This document shows, piece by piece, positions 40,266 to 46,806 of a DNA stretch of 64,000 nt. How positions within the stretch are numbered: position 1 is the first letter of the stretch; the number at the start of each line of letters is the position of its first letter. Below the pieces are notes generated by a model. It saw only the letters and a list, made by a program, of their open reading frames with translations, was not told the origin of the DNA and did no database searches. This DNA is from an uncultured Eggerthella sp. (GTDB taxonomy: Bacteria; Actinomycetota; Coriobacteriia; Coriobacteriales; Eggerthellaceae): positions 1 through 64,000 of the forward strand of contig CAJKUH010000003.1 in assembly GCA_905203045.1 (NCBI GenBank), in the 5' to 3' direction. The position numbers and the translations under genes are program-made.

Positions 40266-41513
40266 ATGAGCGTGCCTATAAAAGCAGACAAACCGGAATT
40301 GCTTGCTCCCGCCGGCGGGTGGGAGCAGCTTCGCTATGCGCTTCATTTCGGTGCCGATGCGGTGTACCTTGCGTGCGATCGCTTCGGCCTGCGCGCGCGG
40401 GCCAGCAACTTCTCGCTTGAAGACCTGCCCCGCGCCGTTGCGCTGGCGCACGAGGCGGGTGCCCGTGTGTACGTGACGTGCAACGCCTACGCTCACGATG
40501 CCGATCTGGAAGCTTTGCCCGAATATGCCCGCGCCATGGAAGAGGCGGGCGTTGATGCGGCCATCGTGAGCGACATGGGCGTTATGGCAATCGTGCAGCA
40601 GCATGCGCCTTCGGTTGCCATCCATGTTTCCACGCAAGCCTCCGTTTCGAATGCCCAGGCGGCACTTATGTGGTACAAGCTGGGCGCACGCCGCGTGGTG
40701 TGCGCTCGTGAGATGTCGGTGGCGGAAATTGCCGCCATGCGCAAAGCCATTCCTTCCGATATGGAGATCGAGGTGTTCGTGCACGGTGCCATGTGTATGG
40801 CCATTTCGGGGCGCTGCCTTATCAGCGACTACCTAACCGGCCGTCATGCCAACAAGGGGGAATGCGTGCAGCCATGCCGCTGGGAATACGAGCTCAAGGA
40901 GCTTTCCCGTCCCGACCAGAGCTTCGGCATCGAGGAAGGCGAAGGTGGCACGTATCTGCTGAATTCGAAGGACCTGAACATGTTGGCCCACCTAGACGAG
41001 CTTTCCGCCGCCGGCGTGAGCTCGGTGAAGATCGAGGGGCGCGTGAAGAAGGCCTTCTACGTGGCAACGGTGGTGAACGCCTACCGCCATGTGCTCGATG
41101 GCGAGCCTGCCGAACGGTGGGAACACGAGCTGGAGATCATCTCGCATCGTCCTTACTCGACGGGATTCTATTTCGGCGACGCCGAGCAAACCACCGACAA
41201 CGACATCTACGTGCAGCTGTGCGACTGGGTGGGCGAAGTGGTTTCCTGCTCGGAGGCGGGCGAAGGCGCATGGCGTGTTGTTGCCAAATGCCGCAACCGC
41301 TTTTACGAGGGCGACGAGCTTGAAGTGCTAAGTCCGCACGAGCCCATTCGCACGGTTTCGGTCGCCCAGCTGGCGGAAGTTTACGAAGAGGTGCAGGTGC
41401 CCGCTGAAGTGGCTTGCAAGGCAATGGCGCCGTACGCATTCACCTCTTCGGTAGAGCTGAAGCCGCTCGATATATTACGCGTGCGTCGTCGCGACCCCTC
41501 GAAGAAGAACTAG
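40266..41513 (+). CDS. U32 family peptidase-like protein (TrhP/RlhA type)
   Basis: A 415-residue U32-family protein. Despite the peptidase name, studied relatives (TrhP, RlhA) act in prephenate-dependent tRNA hydroxylation or 23S rRNA C2501 hydroxylation. It starts KPELLAPAGGWEQLRYALHF, then GADAVYLACDRFGLRARASN, and carries the U32 signature EVFVHGAMCMAISGRCLISD, then GRHANKGECVQPCRWEYEL with the conserved cysteines. SSVKIEGRVKKAFYVATVVN and PYSTGFYFGD follow. Ends with a C-terminal OB-like segment. Three bases after proS, so in the same operon. Confidence 0.9.
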   Translation: MSVPIKADKPELLAPAGGWEQLRYALHFGADAVYLACDRFGLRARASNFSLEDLPRAVALAHEAGARVYVTCNAYAHDADLEALPEYARAMEEAGVDAAIVSDMGVMAIVQQHAPSVAIHVSTQASVSNAQAALMWYKLGARRVVCAREMSVAEIAAMRKAIPSDMEIEVFVHGAMCMAISGRCLISDYLTGRHANKGECVQPCRWEYELKELSRPDQSFGIEEGEGGTYLLNSKDLNMLAHLDELSAAGVSSVKIEGRVKKAFYVATVVNAYRHVLDGEPAERWEHELEIISHRPYSTGFYFGDAEQTTDNDIYVQLCDWVGEVVSCSEAGEGAWRVVAKCRNRFYEGDELEVLSPHEPIRTVSVAQLAEVYEEVQVPAEVACKAMAPYAFTSSVELKPLDILRVRRRDPSKKN

Positions 41514-41628
41514 TCGTTCGGGGCGCTGGCGTCTGATGGGGTATCCCTTCGGGCGCTTTAAAAGGCAATAAGGATGCAAGCCGGGGTGGGGTGCTGCAAA
41601 GTGGCTCCGCCCGGTAAAAGTGAACGTT

Positions 41629-41650
41629 GGACGCGCGGGAGCGTCCTTTT
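41629..41650 (+). terminator. Terminator between the U32 gene and the small downstream gene
   Basis: GGACGC (41629-41634) pairs with GCGTCC (41641-41646), then TTTT. It lies only five bases before the ribosome-binding site of the next gene, so it could also act as an attenuator. The rest of 41514-41628 shows nothing I can name. Confidence 0.65.
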
Positions 41651-41667
41651 CAAACAAGGAGGAATAT

Positions 41668-42000
41668 ATGGGAAGGCAATCTGACGAAGCGTTGCAGCTT
41701 GAAAGCGTAGATGATTTGGTGAATTACCTCATGGGCGCCCATTGCGCGTACATGCAGTGGCGTGAACTCACTTACTACCTTACCGATGCGAACGACATCT
41801 ATTGGCGCGCGCAGGATACCAACGAACTGAACGACAAGGGGCATTTCCCCGATTGCAGCGAACTGGTGGCTTCGGTGCGCGAATTCGTGGATCTTCCGTT
41901 CTTGGACGGCAAGCATTCCATCCGCGAGGTGTTCCCCGAGGCAACGTTCTATGGCTCGGTGAAGATCGAAGGTCAGGGCACACCTGTTCCTGTTGTCTAG
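41668..42000 (+). CDS. Conserved small hypothetical protein, 110 residues
   Basis: Starts MGRQSDEALQLESVDDLVNY, with a conspicuous aromatic centre (GAHCAYMQWRELTYYLTDAN, then DIYWRAQDTNELNDKGHFPD) and a C-terminal FVDLPFLDGKHSIREVFPEA segment. No family is recognised. AAGGAGGAATAT places the ATG at 41668 rather than an earlier in-frame ATG. Compact soluble protein, probably a single domain. No neighbour suggests a function. Confidence 0.75.
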   Translation: MGRQSDEALQLESVDDLVNYLMGAHCAYMQWRELTYYLTDANDIYWRAQDTNELNDKGHFPDCSELVASVREFVDLPFLDGKHSIREVFPEATFYGSVKIEGQGTPVPVV

Positions 42001-42089
42001 TGGTTCAACGTTTTACCTGATAAGAGGCCTGTTTTCTTGTCGATTTATCGCTGTCCTGATTTTGACGGCAACTTTCTTGAAAATATCTC

Positions 42090-42118
42090 TTGACCAAAGT
42101 CGGTGGCGAGGGTATATT
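42090..42118 (+). promoter_or_regulatory. Promoter of tRNA-Ala
   Basis: TTGACC (42090-42095), 17-base spacer, TATATT (42113-42118), ending 13 bases before the tRNA. A near-consensus housekeeping sigma promoter. Confidence 0.9.
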
Positions 42119-42131
42119 AATCGAGCACTTC

Positions 42132-42207
42132 GGGGCATTAGCTCAGCTGGGAGAGCGCATGGCTGGCAGCCATGAGGTCAGGGGTTCGATCCCCCTATGC
42201 TCCACCA
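42132..42207 (+). tRNA. tRNA-Ala (anticodon GGC)
   Basis: Acceptor GGGGCAT pairs with ATGCTCC (one G-T pair), anticodon stem CATGG/CCATG with loop CTGGCAG giving anticodon GGC (alanine), T arm with GGTTCGATCC, discriminator A and encoded CCA. It has its own promoter and terminator. Confidence 0.97.
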
Positions 42208-42214
42208 TAATCTT

Positions 42215-42244
42215 AAAGGTCCGCCTTTCGGCGGACCTTTTTTT
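42215..42244 (+). terminator. Terminator of tRNA-Ala
   Basis: AAAGGTCCGCC (42215-42225), TTTC loop, GGCGGACCTTT (42230-42240), then TTTT. Confidence 0.95.
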
Positions 42245-42253
42245 GCGTTGTAA

Positions 42254-42400
42254 ACGTAATGACGCTGCGCGGGAAGCTGACGGCACAGCTGTCGCTGCAG
42301 GTCCGCTTGACGCACGGAGTGCGCCTGGCGCGTGCCCTCGCGGCATCTGCGCTCGTCAGCTTCCCGCTCGCTGACTTGCTGGCGCATGCCCAGGCTTTGT
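42254..42400 (+). repeat. Structured terminator-linked repeat, copy 2
   Basis: Starts with CGTAATGACGCTGCGC. GCGGGAAGCTGACG (42269-42282) pairs perfectly with CGTCAGCTTCCCGC (42354-42367), enclosing CAGCTG, GCGCAC-type hairpins and ATCTGCGCTC. Both copy 1 and copy 2 close with CCCGCTCGCTG. This copy lies between the tRNA-Ala terminator and a second terminator at 42402, so it would form a discrete transcript only if it has its own promoter, which I cannot see. The region from 42208 to 42586 holds no protein gene. Confidence 0.75.
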
Positions 42401-42401
42401 T

Positions 42402-42424
42402 AACGCCCTTTCGGGCGTTTTTTG
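42402..42424 (+). terminator. Terminator after the structured repeat
   Basis: AACGCCC (42402-42408), TTTC, GGGCGTT (42413-42419), then TTTTT. Confidence 0.9.
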
Positions 42425-42586
42425 TTTGAAATCGCTTTGCTCTTCAAACAGGGGGGGGTGGAGCTGCTTTTTCGGTGTCTGATCTTCGGGTGGCGAGCTG
42501 GATCGACGAAAGCGTTTTTCGTTGCTTGCCCGGGCCGGTGTATGCGATCAAAATGGCTTGATGGTAAGTAGCTTGGGGAGGTCTGT

Positions 42587-43039
42587 ATGAAAATCGCGGT
42601 TAGTGCTTGTTTGTTGGGGGTTCGGTGCCGCTTTGATGGGCGTTCCAAGCCCTCGGGCGATGTGCGGCGCTTTTTGGAGGAAAACGACTGCGAAGTGGTG
42701 AAGATCTGCCCGGAGGTCATGGGTGGGCTTTCCATTCCTCATCCCCCTCACGAGCAGAAGGTAGTTGATGGGCGCGTTCGCGTCGTCGATGCGGAGGGCA
42801 ACGACCATACCGACGCATTTGAAGCGGGCGCATGTGATGCGTGTAGGCTTGCGGTGGAAGCGGGTTGCACCCATGCCATACTGAAGGCGAAGAGCCCCTC
42901 GTGCGGGGTGGGGCAGGTCTATGACGGCACCTTCACCGATACTTTGGTTCCCGGTGACGGCGTTGCTGCGAAGCTGCTTGAGGAAGTGGGGCTTAAGGTG
43001 GCAACTGAAAAGGATTTCCTTGACGTGTTCTGCGATTGA
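42587..43039 (+). CDS. DUF523 domain protein
   Basis: A 150-residue stand-alone DUF523 protein of unknown function, cysteine-rich and soluble. Family features are all visible: MKIAVSACLLGVRCRFDGRS at the N-terminus, CEVVKICPEVMGGLSIPHPP, then AILKAKSPSCGVGQVYDGTF, with GDGVAAKLLEEVGLKV at the end. The conserved Cys residues (about 8, 14, 44, 109) suggest metal or cluster binding. Start ATG follows GGGGAGG. Solitary gene convergent with the NifX-like gene. Confidence 0.93.
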   Translation: MKIAVSACLLGVRCRFDGRSKPSGDVRRFLEENDCEVVKICPEVMGGLSIPHPPHEQKVVDGRVRVVDAEGNDHTDAFEAGACDACRLAVEAGCTHAILKAKSPSCGVGQVYDGTFTDTLVPGDGVAAKLLEEVGLKVATEKDFLDVFCD

Positions 43040-43181
43040 GGGCACCTAGCGTTTGAGTGCGTTGGCGCGATGCTTCCGTCCGTCCAGTACCCATTCGAGG
43101 AGAGCAGCCAAAGGCGTTCTTGTCAGCTGCAAAACGGCTAACAGCGGATAGGCTCGGCGTGGTCGAGCAATGGGGAAGGGG

Positions 43182-43508
43182 CTATTCCAATGCCGCCAGC
43201 TCTTCGGCGGAAGCGTGCTCAAGGTAGTTGTCGGCTGCGGTGATGGCACGTCCCGATGCTCCGGGCACGACCGTTATGCCGGCGGCTTTCATGCTTTCGG
43301 CATCTTTTTCGGAAATGGTGCCGCACAGCAGGACTTTGACCTCTATCTGACGCAGGAAGTTGGCCTGTGATCCGCATAGGTGACCCTGGCTGGGAAGGTT
43401 GCGCGAGTCCACCAATTCGCCGTTTTCCACCTTGTAGAAGTTAAAGTTGGTACAACAGCCGAAATGGCTGCTGACATCCAAACCTTCACTTGCAACGGCG
43501 ATTCTCAT
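43182..43508 (-). CDS. NifX/NifB-associated (dinitrogenase FeMo cofactor) domain protein
   Basis: A 108-residue protein of the NifX/NafY/VnfX small-domain family. The core MRIAVASEGLDVSSHFGCCT, FNFYKVENGELVDSRNLPSQ, GCTISEK-like LLCGTISEKDAESMKAAGIT and VPGASGRAITAADNYL follow the family. Many anaerobes carry such proteins without nitrogenase, where they are thought to handle iron-sulfur or molybdenum-type cofactors. No nif gene is nearby. Cysteines at CGTISEK and HFGCC may bind metal. Minus strand, convergent with DUF523; 43040-43181 holds no gene. Confidence 0.88.
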   Translation of the reverse strand: MRIAVASEGLDVSSHFGCCTNFNFYKVENGELVDSRNLPSQGHLCGSQANFLRQIEVKVLLCGTISEKDAESMKAAGITVVPGASGRAITAADNYLEHASAEELAALE

Positions 43509-43635
43509 GGCTTCCTTACATCAATCGAGTTTATGCATTTACGATAAACTTTTATGCAGCTTGGCAAAACATCTTTCGTTTAAGGGTGCTATCTGGGGTG
43601 CGATAGGAATCTCGGAAAAAATTTTAGAAAAGTAC

Positions 43636-43665
43636 TTGCCATATCGAAAATCCTTTGCAATAATA
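43636..43665 (+). promoter_or_regulatory. Promoter of tRNA-Glu
   Basis: TTGCCA (43636-43641), 17-18 base spacer, AATAAT/ATAATA (43659-43665), about 30 bases before the tRNA, in an AT-rich stretch. Confidence 0.75.
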
Positions 43666-43695
43666 ACCGAGCTGTCGCTTCGAAAGAAGCAACAA

Positions 43696-43770
43696 GTCCC
43701 CATCGTCTAGCGGTTAGGACGCGGCCCTTTCAAGGCTGAAACACGGGTTCGAGTCCCGTTGGGGGCACCA
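43696..43770 (+). tRNA. tRNA-Glu (anticodon UUC)
   Basis: Acceptor GTCCCCA pairs with TGGGGGC, anticodon stem CGGCC/GGCTG with loop CTTTCAA giving anticodon TTC (glutamate), T arm with GGGTTCGAGTCCC, discriminator A and encoded CCA. Confidence 0.96.
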
Positions 43771-43780
43771 TGAATGAACA

Positions 43781-43806
43781 GGTCCTGCATTGCAGGGCCT
43801 TTTTTC
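43781..43806 (+). terminator. Terminator of tRNA-Glu
   Basis: GGTCCTGCA (43781-43789) pairs with TGCAGGGCC (43791-43799, one G-T pair), then seven T. The GtrA gene begins 26 bases later. Confidence 0.88.
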
Positions 43807-43832
43807 TTATACGGAGCAGGTTAGGAGTTCCT

Positions 43833-44222
43833 TTGAAGAAGCTCATTGCCCAGTTTATGAAATTCGGCATTGTTGGCGTAATCGCATTCATCATCGACTA
43901 CGGCGTGATGATCTTCTTAACCGAAGTGTTCGGTGTTCCGTACCTCATCAGTACCACGATTTCGTTTGTGGTTTCGGTCATCTTCAACTATTTCGCCTCC
44001 ATGCGCTTCGTGTTCAAGCGCAAAGACGATATGAGCCGACGCCGTGAGTTCATCATCTTCGTGGTGCTTTCCGTTTGCGGCCTGGCAATCAACGATGTGC
44101 TTATGTGGCTCATGGTGGACAGCCTGTTTATCGACTACCGCATCTCCAAGATCGTTGTTACGGTTGTTGTGGCAGTATGGAACTTCGTCACCAGGAAGAT
44201 TTTCCTCGAAGCACACGAATAA
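43833..44222 (+). CDS. GtrA family membrane protein
   Basis: A 129-residue protein with four membrane helices, GtrA family. Such proteins are thought to move or hold undecaprenyl-linked sugars for surface glycosylation. It has FMKFGIVGVIAFIIDYGVMI, STTISFVVSVIFNYFASMRF, FIIFVVLSVCGLAINDVLMW and KIVVTVVVAVWNFVTRKIFL, the last being the family's hallmark NF-x-x-RK motif. I chose TTG at 43833 because AGGAG lies just before it; an in-frame ATG at 43770 is inside the tRNA. It precedes two glycosyltransferases on the same strand, suggesting one pathway. Confidence 0.9.
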   Translation: MKKLIAQFMKFGIVGVIAFIIDYGVMIFLTEVFGVPYLISTTISFVVSVIFNYFASMRFVFKRKDDMSRRREFIIFVVLSVCGLAINDVLMWLMVDSLFIDYRISKIVVTVVVAVWNFVTRKIFLEAHE

Positions 44223-44285
44223 TTCAGGGGATAATGGGCTTTGCTGAAGTGATGTGATGCATGCGCTTCAGGAAAGGGGAGGCTC

Positions 44286-46802
44286 ATGAATGTATCGTTC
44301 AAAACCATTCGTCGTTCAGGCGATAAGGTGTATATCCTGTCCGAGATTTCCGGTTACGACGAGCGGCTTCCAGTGGTCCTCGTTGCTTCCACCGAATCGG
44401 GTGCCCGCATCCCTTCCGATACTTTTCCCTATTGCGATGTTGCCGATCCGCTGGCGCTGCGCCAGGTTCTCTCCGATGGCGCCTTGGCGAATCGGGAAAT
44501 GCCGTTTCCGCCGCTTCACACCAAGAACTCTGCGGGGGTGCGCTTCTTTGTAATTGCGCTTCCTTGGCTTTCCATCCGCAGGTGGGAATTGGAGTTTCGC
44601 GCCATCGATTCCTCCGGCAACGTTATAACCTCGTGCCGTAAGTCGCTCGACGTACGTGCTACCAGCTTGAAAGCCATGGCATCGCAGCGCAACGATGCCT
44701 CCGCTTCCCTTATCGAAGACCTTGACGGCCGCTTCATCCACGACCGTATCCGCGTGAGCTTCTTGCGCGCGTTCGAGACAGGCGGCAAGATCCGTGTTTC
44801 GGCTCTGCTGGAAATGCCCTACCACGAAGCAAGCGTCGTGGAGTGCGACTTCCTTGACAAGGCAGGCCATCCGCTTGACATCCGACCCGATGTCGTAGAG
44901 GACTCCATCTCCCAAAGTGCGGGGTTCGGCTCTTCCCAGCGTCGCTACGTGGAGCTTTCGTTCTTGGTCGATGCTGCAAACCCGCAGGTGTGCCTGTGCG
45001 CAACCGACACTGCTTCCACCATCGCTCCTGGCTTTGCCATGCTGGGCAACCGTACGCTCGAAGGATTGCTCGACGAATTCGAAGAGGAAACCACGAGCGC
45101 TGCCTTGGACCCCGAGTACCACGAATGGTTCGTCGAGGAGCATCGCGCCGACGTTCCTGCGCTGTTGGAGCAGGTTGCGACCCGTTTCGACTACGAACCG
45201 CTGTTCAGCATCGTATGCGTCCTTGCCGATACGCCCTCTCACCATATCCATGACCTGTTGAACTCCATTGCCCTGCAAAGCTATGGGCACTGGGAGCTTA
45301 TCCTGGTCGATGCAGGGTCTTCGGGCGCCGAGGCGGCTGATTTGAAAAACGCCATCGACAGCGATCGCGTGTATGTGGTGGAAACCGACCCCGCCCTTGG
45401 CATCAACGAGCGTTTTGCGGCGGGTATGGCAACGGTGGAAGGCGATTTCGTCGTGTTCATGAAGCCGTGCGACGTCATGGCTCCCGATACGCTGTTCGAG
45501 TGCGTGCGAACCATCAACGAATACCCCGACTGCGATGTGATCTATACCGATGTGGACGCCTTCGATGCCGAAGGGGTTCATTTCCAGCCCGTGTTCCGCC
45601 CCGACTTCTCGCCCGAGCTCCTGCGCTCGTACAACTATGTGCGCGATTTGGTGGTGGTTCGTCCTTCGCTTCTGATGGGCATGAAGAACCTGCCCCATGC
45701 GATTTTGGGTGCCGCGGGCTACGATCTTTCGCTGCGTATCACGGAAAAGGCGCGCCGCGTGTGCCACGTGCCCCGTGTGCTGTGCCATCGCCGCTTTGCG
45801 ACCATCGACACGTCCGAGGGCTTCCGTGCCACGCAGATAGAGCAGGAAGAGGGGCGCAAGGCTTTGGTTGCCCATTGCCAGCGCGTGGGCATCAACGCCG
45901 AGGTTCTGAACGCCAATGCGCCTGGCCACTACCGCGTGCGTCATGTGCTCACCGAAACGCCGCATGTTTCGGTGGTGCTGATATTCGAGGGCAATGCGCC
46001 AATGCTGCGCACCTGCGTTCGCGACCTGTACGAAAAGATCGGCTACGCCAACTTCGAGGTTGTGGTGGTAAGCGCCGTGAAAACCTCGGAAGCTGCCAAG
46101 GCATGCCTTGCCGAGCTGGAAGAATCCTACGAAACGCTTTCCGTTCTTTCTTGGGACGGCCCGCTTAACAAGGCGAAGATCGCCAACTTCGCGGCGGCGC
46201 ACACCGAAGGCGAGTTCCTGCTGTTCTTGAACGACGATGCGCGTATCCTCACCGACGATGCGCTCGAGGTGCTTTTGGGCTACTTCCAGCGTCCCGATGT
46301 GGGCGTGGTGGGTCCCAAACAGCTGTTCATCGACGGCACCGTTGAGCATGCCGGCATCGTAGTGGGCGGCACGCGCGTGGTAACGCCGCTGTTCCGTCAT
46401 ATGGACGCGGAAAGCCAGGGCTACCTCGATCGCGCTGTGGTTGCCCAGAACGTTTCGGCGGTTACGGGCGACTGCATGATGCTGCGTCGCAGCACCTTCG
46501 AGGAAGTGGGCGGCTTCAGCGAGGAATTCACCCTGTACTATGCCGATGTCGATTTCTGCTTGAAGGCGAAAAGCGCCGGCTACTACACGGTGTTCACGCC
46601 CTATGTGCTGCTAAGCCACCTGCATAGCGTTTCCCGCATGCGCATCCGCTCGAAGGAGCTGAGCATCCGTCGCCGTCGGGAAGCTGCCCTTCTGCAGTCG
46701 GCATGGCCGCGCATTTTTGTGGAAGGCGATTCCTTCTACAACCCCAACTTGAACCACGACAGCTCCTATTTCGCCATGAAACGCGGAAAATCACGAGGAT
46801 AA
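44286..46802 (+). CDS. Large glycosyltransferase with two GT2 domains
   Basis: An 838-residue soluble enzyme with an N-terminal beta-rich domain of about 290 residues and two GT-A domains. Domain 1 (about 300-530) has LFSIVCVLADTPSHHIHDLL, WELILVDAGSSGAEAADLKN and CDVIYTDVDAFDAEGVHFQP with FRPDFSPELLRSYNYVRDLV. Its usual DxD region reads FVVFMKPCDVMAPD, without the acidic pair. Domain 2 (about 555-800) has FEVVVVSAVKTSEAAKACLA, GEFLLFLNDDARILTDDALE with an Asp-Asp pair, and GGFSEEFTLYYADVDFCLKA. Such two-domain enzymes build rhamnose-type or other wall polysaccharides. Four bases separate it from its paralogue. Confidence 0.85.
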   Translation: MNVSFKTIRRSGDKVYILSEISGYDERLPVVLVASTESGARIPSDTFPYCDVADPLALRQVLSDGALANREMPFPPLHTKNSAGVRFFVIALPWLSIRRWELEFRAIDSSGNVITSCRKSLDVRATSLKAMASQRNDASASLIEDLDGRFIHDRIRVSFLRAFETGGKIRVSALLEMPYHEASVVECDFLDKAGHPLDIRPDVVEDSISQSAGFGSSQRRYVELSFLVDAANPQVCLCATDTASTIAPGFAMLGNRTLEGLLDEFEEETTSAALDPEYHEWFVEEHRADVPALLEQVATRFDYEPLFSIVCVLADTPSHHIHDLLNSIALQSYGHWELILVDAGSSGAEAADLKNAIDSDRVYVVETDPALGINERFAAGMATVEGDFVVFMKPCDVMAPDTLFECVRTINEYPDCDVIYTDVDAFDAEGVHFQPVFRPDFSPELLRSYNYVRDLVVVRPSLLMGMKNLPHAILGAAGYDLSLRITEKARRVCHVPRVLCHRRFATIDTSEGFRATQIEQEEGRKALVAHCQRVGINAEVLNANAPGHYRVRHVLTETPHVSVVLIFEGNAPMLRTCVRDLYEKIGYANFEVVVVSAVKTSEAAKACLAELEESYETLSVLSWDGPLNKAKIANFAAAHTEGEFLLFLNDDARILTDDALEVLLGYFQRPDVGVVGPKQLFIDGTVEHAGIVVGGTRVVTPLFRHMDAESQGYLDRAVVAQNVSAVTGDCMMLRRSTFEEVGGFSEEFTLYYADVDFCLKAKSAGYYTVFTPYVLLSHLHSVSRMRIRSKELSIRRRREAALLQSAWPRIFVEGDSFYNPNLNHDSSYFAMKRGKSRG

Positions 46803-46806
46803 CGGC

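Noticed and set aside
38037..40784. 915-residue minus-strand open frame
   Set aside because: Antisense to ispG, proS and the U32 gene, all firmly identified.
43046..43249. 67-residue minus-strand frame downstream of DUF523
   Set aside because: It overlaps the NifX-like gene in another frame and has no start signal or family.
44316..46400. 694-residue minus-strand open frame
   Set aside because: Antisense to the first large glycosyltransferase; no coherent protein features.
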